64,000 nt of DNA. Origin: Nemertoderma westbladi. Taxonomy: Eukaryota; Xenacoelomorpha; Nemertodermatida; Nemertodermatidae. The notes beneath the pieces are model-generated. The model saw only the letters and a program-made list of their open reading frames with translations. It did not search any database and was not told where the DNA came from. Both the position numbers and the translations under genes were made by a program. The DNA is taken from contig JAUCBJ010000121.1 in assembly GCA_032718475.1 (NCBI GenBank), forward strand, positions 1-64,000, in the 5' to 3' direction. Positions 20,637-30,640 of the stretch are shown here, in pieces (positions within the stretch are counted from its first letter, which is position 1; every line of letters starts with the position of its first letter).

Positions 20637-21382
20637 GTGCCCTTCCGAACCACGTTTATTCTTCGCGAATCTCGAATCTCCCCGCGACTACTGCACTCTC
20701 GATCGGCAGCTATATCCCGTCGGGAAGCTTCTCTCCGATCCCCTCTCCTGTTCTCGACTCTGTATTGGTACGTCTTGTACCCCTCTCTTGGCGTGCGGTG
20801 CGTTTCTCCGGGGCGACGGCAATCTCCCGAAGTTCGACCCCACTGGCTCCCTGACTCCATCTCTACTGTCGACGGTCCGTTATCCGTCCTCGCACTGCTA
20901 TCGTTCGTGGCGACACTTCTTCTACTATCTTCTCTTCTTCTCTTTTCTGTGTAGTATTCCGGCTCGTGAGGTCTCTCGTCGACCTCCCGGTTAAACTCCA
21001 CTGTTCTTCTTCTCTCTTCTGATCGGGCTCGACGCTTCGTCTGCCCTCTCGCGACGTCAACCTGCCTCTCTCTACTGGATCGCACGCCGCTGGGGATACT
21101 CGCAATCCCCCTATTACTCTCCGTCGCCGGGTGTTGCGGTTTACCTGATTCGGCCCGCGCATTATCCGCTGACGGCTCTGGGACACTCTCTGCCCCCCCT
21201 CTCTCTCTACTAATCTCTCGCGGTGGGGTGCCCGTAGCCCCCCCCCACCCGCCACTTCTAACTTCACTATTTCTTACTACACTTCTATACCCCTCTTGTG
21301 GGGAATTCTCTGCCCCCCCTCTCTCGCCACTAATCTTATGTGGTGGGGCGCCCGTAGCCCCCCCCCCCCCCACTCGCCACAT
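20612..21382 (-). pseudogene. Nested element gag, middle part
   Basis: 256-residue frame overlapping the ends of both neighbouring gag frames. It continues gag after the 14-C run at 21358-21371 and holds two near-repeats around GGGGATGAPPHKISGERGG, then an Arg/Glu-rich segment (RRARSEERRRTVEFNREVDE) matching the outer gag at 16900-17006 and 23736-23840. It leads in a different frame into the 381-residue zinc-knuckle ORF. Whether these frame changes are mutations or programmed is unclear. Confidence 0.7.
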
Positions 21383-23199
21383 CTAACTTCACTATCTCTT
21401 ACTTCGTCTCTACACCCCTCTCTAGTCGACGCACTGTCTCTACTACGGCTGGGTCTATTCACCCCCGCCTCTCTCTCTACTACTGCGTGGCCCATCAGGC
21501 CCACTTCGGGTTGGCTCAACCCCGCTACCTCCTGCCTACCAACTACGTGGCCTACCAGGCCGCCATCTGCCGGGTTATGTACGTCCGACACGCTCATATT
21601 AATAGCACCATTCCCAATATTATTTGTTAAATCAATTAAATTATTAGAATTTGAAACGGGATTATTATTTAAATTATTTAAATTACTTAGATCACTACTA
21701 TTCTCTAAACTTAAATTATTATTCGAATTATTTTGCGGGTTTGAATTGGAATTATTATTTAGAATATTTGTATTTAAATTTAAATTACTACTACCCGGTA
21801 AAATATAATTTCCTGTAATAAAGGGATTAGGGTTATTTACTACGGTACTATTAATATTAACATTTCCTAACGTACTACTATTACCCCCCCCGCCCGTACG
21901 GCTACACCAGTTCTGGTTTTCTCGCCCGGTGCCTGTAAGTGGGGGCTCACTCTCTGATATCTCCAACCGCGCCAGTTCTAGTCGGCGCCATTTAAGTTTG
22001 GCTTGATATTGCGCAAGCCTCCCTATCCGGGCACACAAATCATCCCGGTCACGCTCTTTCTCTATCTCTCTCTCTCTGTACCCTCGTAAACTTCGCCCGG
22101 CCGTCTCTCTCGCAAGCATATCAAACCAGCTCGCCGGCTCGCTCTCTACTCTCATCTCCCGATCTCTTTGCTCCTCGGCTCTCTCTCTATCCTCCCTTGC
22201 CAACTCTAATAATGTGGTTTCACTCCTCAATTGCCACTCTAACTGTTCCTGCTCTGCCGCCGCCATTCCTAATTTACACTTTAGATATCTCTCCCGTACC
22301 CTTCTTTCTTTTGCGGAGGATGTAGCAGACTTATCGGTTGCGACGGACTCCCGTCGCCCCTTTGTCCTATTAACTTTCCCCCGCTTCCCGGAACTTCCTC
22401 CGACCGACGAGACCGAATCCTCGGAGTTAACCTCGGATTCGCCCTCCCCAGGTCTCTCCCAACCCATTAACTTAAATTCCCTGGCATCGACTAAGTATGG
22501 CCCTATGTACACTACACCAGGCCCCATACCCCTACGTTCCCATAGCCCAAACAGTTCGAAGGCAACCCCTCTCGCTCTCTCCCTGGCCAGTTCTCCCTGC
22601 CCAGAACGCACTAGGTGATCAAAGTATCTGTTCGACTCACCTAGTCGTCTCCCCAGTCTCACCTCGTCTATCTTCGCCCCTCCTTTGGCCTCTCTCAGTT
22701 GCTCCCGGGTCGCGAGGTAGGCCCGTCGAAGTCGATCAGAAACCCCGACGTCCTCGTCGCCGACCTCTCCTCCATCTCTCCGGGTCCGACGTCGTACCGA
22801 CGGCCCCACCGTCGCCGTTCCGGTGGACCGTTCGTCGTCCTCGGCCTGTGGCTGACCGGTGACATCGGTACGTCGACCATCGCTCCGCGTCGACTCGTCT
22901 TTCTCTTCTCCTCCCGACTCGTCTCCTCTACTCGACTCGCTCTCTCCTGGTAGACGACCCCCCACATCTTGGTTCGCCGGGTTGCTCGTTGTCGACGTGG
23001 CGTCAACCTGCGTCGACGTGGTCGGCGTATCATCGACCGGCGTCGTGGGTTCGTATCGTCTCGCCGTGGCCTCGCGGATCGTTAGATCGTCGTCCGGGGT
23101 CCGCGGCGGTGTCGTTCCTTTCTCTCCTATTCGGCTCATCTTTGTCTTTGGTGTCAGTCTATCACTGTCAGGGCAGCTGGGCGGATCTGATTCTGTCAC
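21277..23199 (-). CDS. Nested element gag, N-terminal half (uninterrupted)
   Basis: 640-residue frame joining in one piece what is broken in the outer copy: disordered acidic N-terminus, conserved block (RLRRAYLATREQL, YFDHLVRSGQGELARERARG, VYIGPYLVDAREFKLMGW), a coiled coil at about 330-450, then the Asn-rich region (SNLNLNTNILNNNSNSNPQN) and a DGGLVGHVVGRQEVAGL repeat. The ATG matching the outer gag start is residue 21 (MSRIGEKG); an upstream in-frame ATG adds 20 residues. The frame runs out about 25 residues beyond the 14-bp G-run (on the element's strand). Compared with 14501-16851 it shows the ancestral frame. Confidence 0.8.
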   Translation of the reverse strand: MTESDPPSCPDSDRLTPKTKMSRIGEKGTTPPRTPDDDLTIREATARRYEPTTPVDDTPTTSTQVDATSTTSNPANQDVGGRLPGESESSRGDESGGEEKDESTRSDGRRTDVTGQPQAEDDERSTGTATVGPSVRRRTRRDGGEVGDEDVGVSDRLRRAYLATREQLREAKGGAKIDEVRLGRRLGESNRYFDHLVRSGQGELARERARGVAFELFGLWERRGMGPGVVYIGPYLVDAREFKLMGWERPGEGESEVNSEDSVSSVGGSSGKRGKVNRTKGRRESVATDKSATSSAKERRVRERYLKCKLGMAAAEQEQLEWQLRSETTLLELAREDRERAEEQRDREMRVESEPASWFDMLARETAGRSLRGYREREIEKERDRDDLCARIGRLAQYQAKLKWRRLELARLEISESEPPLTGTGRENQNWCSRTGGGGNSSTLGNVNINSTVVNNPNPFITGNYILPGSSNLNLNTNILNNNSNSNPQNNSNNNLSLENSSDLSNLNNLNNNPVSNSNNLIDLTNNIGNGAINMSVSDVHNPADGGLVGHVVGRQEVAGLSQPEVGLMGHAVVEREAGVNRPSRSRDSASTREGCRDEVRDSEVRCGEWGGGGLRAPHHIRLVAREGGQRIPHKRGIEV

Positions 23200-23730
23200 T
23201 GTGACGAGATCTACGGATCCCGGTTTATCCGTTGGGTTTTCTATCCACGCGTCCCCGCCGTATGTGAAAGGTAAAATAGTTCTGGTGTCCGGTTATATGT
23301 ATAAGGTATAATAGTCTGATATATATGTAATATAGTATGACACAACAGGTAATATAAGTATGATGGCGGTAGCGGACGGTGACAGAAGTCCCCGTTCCAC
23401 CCTACTGATCTGACTGAGTAAACTGAATGAATGATTACAGGTTACTGGTTATATTGCACGGTGGCCTTATTGCTACTCAATCGATGCCTTTCCCCCCTCT
23501 GATTGGTTGATACCCCTGTTGGCACCCTTTGGAGTGTTTCCCTTCACTCCCTGTGTTCTCTCTCGGTTAGGGGTTTGGCCCCTGACCCCTATTGTGTGTG
23601 TCTCCTTTGGGGCCTATTGTCCCCGTTTACTGGGCTGACACGAGGTTGATTGGTAATCAACCTCGTGCTCCCAATATTGCTTTATGGCTCACTCTATGGG
23701 TTAGTGTTAGCGGAATTGGATAAGCTAACA
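23200..23730 (-). repeat. 5' LTR of nested element (531 bp)
   Basis: Same sequence as 17007-17537 with one seen difference. Followed, on the minus strand, by gtgacagaatcagatccgcc, the family's non-canonical primer-binding region. Confidence 0.95.
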
Positions 23731-23735
23731 AGCGG
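23731..23735 (+). repeat. Target-site duplication AGCGG (right)
   Basis: Matches 17002-17006. Five-base duplications fit BEL/Pao integrases (usually 4-6 bp). Confidence 0.9.
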
Positions 23736-24377
23736 GAATACTCCACTGAAAGGAGAAGAAGAGAAGACAGTAGTAGAAGTATCGCCGCGAACGATAGAAG
23801 AGCGAGGACGGATAGCGAGCCGTCGGTAGTCGAGATGAGAACAGAGAGTCAGTGGGGTCGGACTCCGGGAGATTGCCGTCGCCCCGGAGAGATGCGACCC
23901 GGCGAGGCGCACTACGCGCCGAGAGAGGGGTACGCGATGTACCGGTACGAAGATGAGAACAGTAGAGGGGGGGGTCGAAGAGAAACTTTCCGACGAAATA
24001 TACCTACCGATCGAGAATACGGTAGCCGCGGGGAGGACTACTCGAGAAGAATAAACTTCGATCCCGAGCGACACATGCAGACTGTAGGACATACTATAGG
24101 CCTTACTGCACATACCATAGGCCATACTGAGAGAGGCAATATAGGCAATAGGATAGCGTGGACAACGGGATTAAACCCGGAAGTCGCGGAATACATACCG
24201 GCGAGTAGCCCAGAAGCTGATAGGCCTATACCGGTACCAGTACAGCAGTGTGACTACAGCATGCAGGGACATAACATATACCCAGGGGAGGGGGGAATTA
24301 TTGCGGATAGGTGTATGGGCCCCAATATATTAACATCAACCCCAGTACCAAACATACCGGTGGGGGGGACAGGGTGA
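23736..24377 (+). pseudogene. Outer element gag, segment after nested insertion
   Basis: Continues the gag interrupted at 17006. The open frame from 23835 (180 residues) includes DCRRPGEMRPGEAHYAPREG, repeats of HTIGLTAHTIGH and TSTPVPNIPVGG. It ends at a G-run near 24361-24368, where the outer copy is 2 nt shorter than the inner copy, throwing gag out of frame just upstream of the capsid. Confidence 0.75.
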
Positions 24378-24435
24378 CATTCCCCCATCACAATATTAAC
24401 AATATACCCCGATAGGAGCAAGAACAACGAGACCC

Positions 24436-27400
24436 TTGGATGAGAATAGGTCGTGTGATACAGACATATGGAGGGGGCCGCTACCCCCGATGACATACCC
24501 AAGTCAGAGAAAGTCAAGAAATAGGACAGACGGAACGCACCAGACAGGAGAAACTATACAGCATCCATCGAACCCATTGGAAGCACAGGCGATGGGGATG
24601 GCCACGTTGATCGATGCGTTGAAAACGAGGATCGAGCTACCACCCGTGGAACCATTCAAATTCGATGGGAGCAGGCCGGAAGAATATCTACAGTTTCGGC
24701 GCATGTATAGTAACGAAATACGAACAAAAAACTTGACACAGGCGGAGTGCCTAAAGTATCTGCAAGTGTACACGGCAGGCCCAGCATACGATATCGTGAG
24801 GCAATATCAAGGAATAGAGGGCGGCTTCACAACAGCATGGCGGGCACTGGATAGGGAATACGGGCACCCGGCCAAGATCATCAGGCAGACGCTGAGAGGC
24901 ATAACATCGGGTGGCCTACAGGATAATCCCGTTAGCATTAAGACGTTCGCTAACAAAGTCGAAAAGGCGCTAATCGTGCTGAAGACGCTAGACGCGCCGT
25001 ACGAGCTCAATGCGTCCAACAACATCACCACGATAGCGCAGGCACTACCAAACTGGCTGCGCAACAAGTGGGGGAAAATCGCCTTCTCCACTCGAGATAA
25101 GAAGGGTGCGGAACCGGGTTTAGAAGAAATGTCAAACTTCTTAAACTACGAGGCTGAACTAATAACTGACCCAGTCTATAGCGAAGATAGCCTGGGAAAG
25201 GGACCGAAGACAGACTACCATAGACCGAAACCAGAGCACAACACATCAAACGCATTACCGAGACTCAGGCAATCATTGCCATATGCAGCGACGCAGGGGA
25301 CTGCAAGTCCACAGCTAGCCGAGGATAAGACAACACCATGGAACGGACAGGGAAACAATAACAACACAAATAAACATAACCCCAGTACATCCAGTAGGCT
25401 GAATCCAAACAATAAGAATAGTAGGGACTTTGGTACAAACGCAACTGCGATACGCAATGCACTGTATAAAGAGGGCTACGACCCAAAGAGCAAATGCCAG
25501 CTACACGCAAATGCGCTTCATCAAACCATGAACTGCAGGTACTGGCAGGCGCTACCTAGGCAAGATCAGATAGATTATGCATTCAGCAATAAAATATGCT
25601 CGCGATGTGTAATGAGTGGACATAGAGCAAGGGAGTGCAAGGAGAAGCCAATAAAATTTGGTCAAAGGAGAGGCCAAATGATGGCGACGAGCACAGTAGG
25701 GGCGAAGAAGAGGGGAACGGTGTTACTTGGAGTAGTACCAGTGCGAGTGATCGGGGAAGGCAATCGATCAGTAATAACACTAATGCTGGTTGATAGTGGA
25801 GCTGCCTTCACATTAGTCGAGGAATGGGTGGCCGAGGAGATAGGATTGAGAACGAGGCCAAGCAGGATGGCGGTAACAACCATCTCTAGCAAAGATGAGA
25901 TCCTGGAGATGAGAACAGGACGGTGCGCAATTGCAGCAGTGGCACCAGGATGCGACTATGGGGCAACCATCGACCCCATCCAAGTGATAGAGTCAATTAA
26001 TATTAATGCCAGGCGACCAACCAAGATCGAGGTCGAGCAGTATAAATTCCTGGACGACATTGACTTCTCAATCCCAGACGTGGACGTTAGGAAGGTGTCC
26101 ATCATAGTAGGCATGGACTGCCCAACGGCCCACGAAAGAATACAAACGGTCTTCGGCGAAGACAAGCAGAGTGACCCGGTGGCCATATTAACACCATTCG
26201 GGTGGACGCTGAGTGGTCCAATCAAGAGTAAGATACCATTTAGGATGTCGGAGACATCAGGATGCATGTTCGCGGGAACAATGCAGGAAATGGGTGACGA
26301 GGGAGCAGAGGAGCAGCTTAAAAGACTGCTCAGACATGATTTCGAGGGACTGAAAGAAACCGGAGTCGGGACCTCAGTAGAAGACAAGCAGGCTTTACAA
26401 AGCGTGGAGGAACCGATGACATGCAATGAGGGGCGGTATACTATAGGAATGGTATGGAAACTACCGAAGATACCGCTGCCCGACAATAGGGGGATGGTAC
26501 TCACGAGACTCCGCAAACTGAAACAAACACTAAAATGGAGCCCCGAGAAGAATGAGTACATCCACATTACAATTAAGAAGTACGTCGAGAAAGGATGGGC
26601 CGTGGAGTTACCGGTCGACGAGCCGAACACGGATAGGACATATTACCTGCCACTACACATGGCTTTAGATCCAAAGAAAGGTAAACTACGGATGGTAGTC
26701 GACGCATCGGCAAAGACCGACGGAAAGTGCTTAAACGACTACCTGTTAGAAGGCCCAAACATATACAATTCAGGCATAGAGGTGTTACTTAGATTTAGAA
26801 ATGGGAAACACGCCTTCACGTGTGACATAGAAGGCATGTTCAACCAAGTCCGTGTAACGGAGGAAGATAGCGACAGTCAGCGCTTCTTATGGTATAACGG
26901 CGAGAAAGAACCGTCGATAATACCGGCATATAAGATGGTAGTACAGAACATGGGGGCCAAGTCGTCTTCATTTACGACGACTATGGCAGTGAGAGACACA
27001 GTAAAGGGGAAGGAAGATAGATACAGCAGTAGGGCCGTCGATATGATTCGACGCGGCTTCTACGTAGACGACGGAATGGAGTCTGGAAATACGGTTAAGG
27101 AGATACTGGATACAGGGCGCGAGGTTCGCGACATCCTAAAGGGATCCGGCTTTAACCTGACCAAATTCCAATCCAGTTCGGAAGAATTTATCAAGGCCAT
27201 AGAGGACAGGAGACCAGAATCGACCATGGATAATCCCACAACAGCCAAAGGGCAGGACATGGCGATTAAGAGAACAGAATCTCAACAGAAGGCATTGGGA
27301 ATCGTGTGGGATAGAGAGACAGACGAACTGAAGTATCAGCTGAGCCAAGAGGGTGCAGACATCCACACGAAGAGGGGCTATGTATCGTATATAGCAAGGA

Positions 27401-28122
27401 TATACGATCCCCTAGGCCTAGCATCCCCATTATTAGTCACAGGGAAACAGATACTCAAGAGAGTATACAAACTGAAGGATGAGTGGGACGTAGAGGTACC
27501 AGAGGAAATCAAGAAACAGTGGAGCAAGTGGACAGGAGACTTGGAGAAGATGGGAACATACAACATGCCACGGGTGTATTTCCCGGATGGGAACATGACG
27601 AATCTGGACCTACACATGTTCTCCGACGCGTCGTTGGAAGCGTACGGAGCGGCACTCTACTTAGTACAACGAGAGGGGGCTCATAAGCCAAGACTAGCCT
27701 TTAGCAAAGCAAAGTCAACGCCACCAGATTCAGCATCAGTTCCTAAGTTAGAATTGACAGCCGCGAGACTAGGAGTAAGAGCCACAGCCTACCTAGTGGA
27801 TACTATTCCCAACATAGTGGAGACACACTACTGGACGGACTCCATGGTAGTGCTTGGCTGGCTACACAACGAAAGGACGAGATACCCGATATTCGTCGCG
27901 AATAGAGTTGACGAAATAAGGGCGAGTACAGAACTGGAAAGGTGGCACTACTGCCCAACAGACGATAACCCAGCGGACTTGTTGTCGAGGGGCGTGGTAC
28001 GCCACACTTTCTTGAAGAAGGAAGTATTGTGGCAACATGGGCCACAATTTCTGAGCGATAAAGAGGCCTGGCCGCCGATGAGAAAGGTGGACCCGGGCTC
28101 AGAAGTAGTATCAGAAGGATAA
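24436..28122 (+). CDS. Outer BEL/Pao gag-pol: capsid, zinc knuckle, protease, RT, RNase H
   Basis: 1228-residue frame. Domains: DUF1759-like capsid about 70-250 (FKFDGSRPEEYLQFRRMY, FTTAWRALDREYG), Cys/His motif plus CCHC knuckle (CSRCVMSGHRAREC, C388-C401), aspartic protease with DSGA at about 453-456 and the A17 region (FGWTLSGPI), reverse transcriptase with LRMVVDASAK, CDIEGMFNQVRV and YVDD at 876-879, RNase H around 1060-1190 (MFSDAS, YWTDSMVVLGW, NPADLLSRG). This is the canonical BEL/Pao order. The frame ends at a TAA at 28120; 36 nt later, in the same frame, integrase follows, so the stop is probably a single nonsense change in an otherwise continuous pol. The true start lies upstream in gag (frameshifted here). 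Confidence 0.93.
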   Translation: MDENRSCDTDIWRGPLPPMTYPSQRKSRNRTDGTHQTGETIQHPSNPLEAQAMGMATLIDALKTRIELPPVEPFKFDGSRPEEYLQFRRMYSNEIRTKNLTQAECLKYLQVYTAGPAYDIVRQYQGIEGGFTTAWRALDREYGHPAKIIRQTLRGITSGGLQDNPVSIKTFANKVEKALIVLKTLDAPYELNASNNITTIAQALPNWLRNKWGKIAFSTRDKKGAEPGLEEMSNFLNYEAELITDPVYSEDSLGKGPKTDYHRPKPEHNTSNALPRLRQSLPYAATQGTASPQLAEDKTTPWNGQGNNNNTNKHNPSTSSRLNPNNKNSRDFGTNATAIRNALYKEGYDPKSKCQLHANALHQTMNCRYWQALPRQDQIDYAFSNKICSRCVMSGHRARECKEKPIKFGQRRGQMMATSTVGAKKRGTVLLGVVPVRVIGEGNRSVITLMLVDSGAAFTLVEEWVAEEIGLRTRPSRMAVTTISSKDEILEMRTGRCAIAAVAPGCDYGATIDPIQVIESININARRPTKIEVEQYKFLDDIDFSIPDVDVRKVSIIVGMDCPTAHERIQTVFGEDKQSDPVAILTPFGWTLSGPIKSKIPFRMSETSGCMFAGTMQEMGDEGAEEQLKRLLRHDFEGLKETGVGTSVEDKQALQSVEEPMTCNEGRYTIGMVWKLPKIPLPDNRGMVLTRLRKLKQTLKWSPEKNEYIHITIKKYVEKGWAVELPVDEPNTDRTYYLPLHMALDPKKGKLRMVVDASAKTDGKCLNDYLLEGPNIYNSGIEVLLRFRNGKHAFTCDIEGMFNQVRVTEEDSDSQRFLWYNGEKEPSIIPAYKMVVQNMGAKSSSFTTTMAVRDTVKGKEDRYSSRAVDMIRRGFYVDDGMESGNTVKEILDTGREVRDILKGSGFNLTKFQSSSEEFIKAIEDRRPESTMDNPTTAKGQDMAIKRTESQQKALGIVWDRETDELKYQLSQEGADIHTKRGYVSYIARIYDPLGLASPLLVTGKQILKRVYKLKDEWDVEVPEEIKKQWSKWTGDLEKMGTYNMPRVYFPDGNMTNLDLHMFSDASLEAYGAALYLVQREGAHKPRLAFSKAKSTPPDSASVPKLELTAARLGVRATAYLVDTIPNIVETHYWTDSMVVLGWLHNERTRYPIFVANRVDEIRASTELERWHYCPTDDNPADLLSRGVVRHTFLKKEVLWQHGPQFLSDKEAWPPMRKVDPGSEVVSEG

Positions 28123-28158
28123 GAGGGAGATTCAGAGGGAGAAGATATATACTCCCAG

Positions 28159-29700
28159 ATGGTGAGGGAGATTAGGGACGTGCAACCAGGACGGGAACTG
28201 TGCGATAACCCGACGGATAAACTCCTCAGCTACAGTTCTAGTTGGTATAAGACCAAGAAACTAGTGGCGTACTGGAGAGCCTTCGGCAATTTCCTTGCGG
28301 GAGTTGGCAAGGACAAGAAGATCAGGACAACCATAGATCTGGAAGGAGCGGCCAAGGCAGTGATCCGCTATGAACAACGGAAGAACTATGGCAACGAGGT
28401 GGAACGCATCGGTAACCAACAGCACCTCCGACAGGACAGCGAGCTGATTACGCTGTCGCCACAACTCAATGACGACAGGATTCTAGTAATGCATTCTAGG
28501 GTGGGATACAACAACAGCATAGTCGTACCACCGAAACCCATCATCATTCCTACAGGATCGCCAATAGTCCACCAGATTATATGGGACTCCCACAAATCGA
28601 TATTGCATGGGGGCACCAACCGAACCCTCACAGAGATAAGGAGGACCTATTGGGTCAAACAACTGAGGAAGAAGGTAAAAGCGGTAGTGGGGCAGTGCCA
28701 GACCTGCCGACGAGCGAAGAAGGAGCGAGCCGTACAGGAGATGGCGCCACTACCGGCGAGTAGGGTAAGACAGCACGACCCGCCATTTACGCATTGCGGT
28801 GTGGACATGTTCGGGCCGATAAAGATCAAAGTGATGCGACACACGGAGAAACGCTACGGCATTATCTTCATATGCAACAACACGCAGGCGGTAGGGATAG
28901 AACTCGCCCAAGATGCAACCGCATCAGCGTTCATTAACGCCTTAGAAAGGTTTAGGGACCGCAAAGGTGGGACGATCGCAGTGATATACAGCGACAACGG
29001 CACCAACTTTGTGGGCACAGAGAGTGAGATGGCAGAGGCCTTGGACATCTTGGAGGGAGAAGAAGTCAGGGCAGCCATGAGGCGACGACAAGTAAAGTGG
29101 GAGAGAAGGACACCGTATGCACCACATACACTAGGGTGCGTCGAGAGACTGGTGGGCAGTTCAAAGCGTCTAATGACGAAGCTAATGAACACCCACATGG
29201 TCACTGAGGACGTCTTACGGACAGTACTTGCGAAGTGCGAGGGGATCATTAATAGCAGACCGCTATATCCGGAGAATGATGACCCTGAGTCATTAGACGT
29301 GCTGACGCCTAGCCATTTCCTGATGGAAAGGCCAGCGACCATCGATATGCGGGGTGTAGACCCAGATGACATACACTCCCGCCAAAGTTGGAAAGTCGCT
29401 AAAGCAATAAGCGCAGAGTATTGGAGGAGGTGGGTCGACGAATACCTACCCACACTCCATAAACGAAGCAAGTGGAGGAAGTCAAACAGGGAGTTAAGAG
29501 AGGGAGATCTCGTAATCGTTACGGATGATACTATCATCAACAACCAATGGCGGTTGGCGAGAGTTGTAGGCACCTACTCCGACGAGGACGGAAGAGTCCG
29601 ATCGGTAGAAGTGCGGATAGGTGGAAAGATAGGTGCGAAGGACAGAAAAACCTACAGGAGAGCTGTAGGCAAATGCTGTCTGTTAGAAGGGGCAACTTAG
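28159..29700 (+). CDS. Outer BEL/Pao integrase
   Basis: 513-residue frame in phase with the upstream pol frame. Zinc-binding HHCC: H145, H150, C180, C183 (CQTC). Catalytic triad: D216 (GVDMFGP), D279 (YSDNGTNF) and E329 (GCVERLVGSSKR), giving a D-E spacing of 49 as in BEL/Pao. The C-terminal DUF5641-like domain reads LREGDLVIVTDD and RLARVVG and ends CCLLEG. It inserts the cDNA into target DNA. All visible catalytic residues are present, so only the nonsense codon at 28120 separates this from an intact pol. Confidence 0.93.
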   Translation: MVREIRDVQPGRELCDNPTDKLLSYSSSWYKTKKLVAYWRAFGNFLAGVGKDKKIRTTIDLEGAAKAVIRYEQRKNYGNEVERIGNQQHLRQDSELITLSPQLNDDRILVMHSRVGYNNSIVVPPKPIIIPTGSPIVHQIIWDSHKSILHGGTNRTLTEIRRTYWVKQLRKKVKAVVGQCQTCRRAKKERAVQEMAPLPASRVRQHDPPFTHCGVDMFGPIKIKVMRHTEKRYGIIFICNNTQAVGIELAQDATASAFINALERFRDRKGGTIAVIYSDNGTNFVGTESEMAEALDILEGEEVRAAMRRRQVKWERRTPYAPHTLGCVERLVGSSKRLMTKLMNTHMVTEDVLRTVLAKCEGIINSRPLYPENDDPESLDVLTPSHFLMERPATIDMRGVDPDDIHSRQSWKVAKAISAEYWRRWVDEYLPTLHKRSKWRKSNRELREGDLVIVTDDTIINNQWRLARVVGTYSDEDGRVRSVEVRIGGKIGAKDRKTYRRAVGKCCLLEGAT

Positions 29701-29809
29701 TAGAGTTAGAGAAAAGTTTAGTCGTCCAAGTTTTGGACTGAGGGGGGTGGGATTGAGGGCGAGACGCCCTTCCCACAAACAAGCAAATAAAATAAAATAA
29801 AAATAATAG
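29701..29809 (+). other. Sequence after pol shared with nested element
   Basis: Contains tttagtcgtccaagttttgg and a gagacgcccttcccac block, both present on the minus strand at 19510-19575 of the inner copy. This fixes the 3' edge of the pol deletion there. Confidence 0.7.
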
Positions 29810-30640
29810 TACATGGTAGGTACGCAGTTAGTAGGCAGAAGTTAGTTAAGAGGTACGTAGTACCTAGTTAGTTAGTTAGTTAGTTAGAGGGTACGTAGTA
29901 CCGCCAGTCAGAGAGTTAGTTAGAAGGTACGTAGTACCTAGTTAGTTAGTTAGTTAGAGGGTACGTAGTACCGCCAGTTAGAGAGTTAGTTAGAAGGTAC
30001 GTAGTACCTAGTTAGTTAGTTAGTTAGAGGGTACGTAGTACCGCCAGTCAGAGAGTTAGTTAGAAGGTACGTAGTACCTAGTTAGTTAGTTAGTTAGTTA
30101 GTTAGAGGGTACGTAGTACCGCCAGTTAGAGAGTTAGTTAGAAGGTACGTAGTACCTAGTTAGTTAGTTAGTTAGAGGGTACGTAGTACCGCCAGTTAAA
30201 GAGTTAGTTAGAAGGTACGTAGTACCTAGTTAGTTAGAGGGTACGTAGTACCGCTAGTTAGTTAGAGTTAGAGGGTACGTAGTACCGCTAGTTAGTTAGA
30301 GAGTTAGAGGGTACATAAGTACCGTTAGTTAGTTAGAGAGTTAGAGGGTACGTAAGTACCGCTAGTTAGTTAGAGAGTTAGAGGGTACGTAAGTACCGTT
30401 AGTTAGTTAGAGAGTTAGAGGGTACGTAAGTACCGCTAGTTAGTTAGAGTTAGAGGGTACGTAGTACCGTTAGTTAGTTAGAGAGTTAGGGGGTACGTAG
30501 TACCGTTAGTTAGAGAAGAGTTAGAGGGTACGTAGTACCGTTAGTTAGAGAAGAGTTAGAGGGTACGTAGTACTGTTAGTTAGTTAGAATTAGAGTTAGA
30601 GGGTACGTAGTACCGTTAGTTAGAAGATAGAGAGTAAGAG
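29810..30640 (+). repeat. GGTAC-GTA-GTACC hairpin array with TTAG spacers
   Basis: About 20 occurrences of ggtacgtagtacc or close forms (ggtacgtaagtacc), a perfect 5-bp palindrome with a 3-4 nt loop, separated by (gtta)n and agag-type spacers of 15-40 bp. Lies between integrase and the accessory ORF. The inner copy has the equivalent array in the same relative place. Confidence 0.9.

Larger units (their letters stand above)
17007..23730 (-). mobile_element. Nested non-autonomous relative of the giant BEL/Pao element
   Basis: A 6,724-bp element in reverse orientation inserted in the gag of the outer element. Both LTRs are 531 bp and essentially identical (one difference seen: gacggg against gacgag at the LTR end), flanked by the 5-bp target duplication AGCGG (17002-17006 and 23731-23735). 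It retains LTRs, leader, the gag N-terminal half, the zinc-knuckle part of gag and a 2-kb hairpin-rich 3' region, but lacks the capsid segment, protease, RT, RNase H, integrase and the 848-codon ORF. Identical LTRs and an intact duplication mean a very recent insertion, presumably mobilised in trans by an intact relative. Confidence 0.92.

Noticed and set aside
25956-26630. Long minus-strand ORF opposite pol
   Set aside because: Overlaps conserved protease/RT coding on the plus strand and has no domain of its own.
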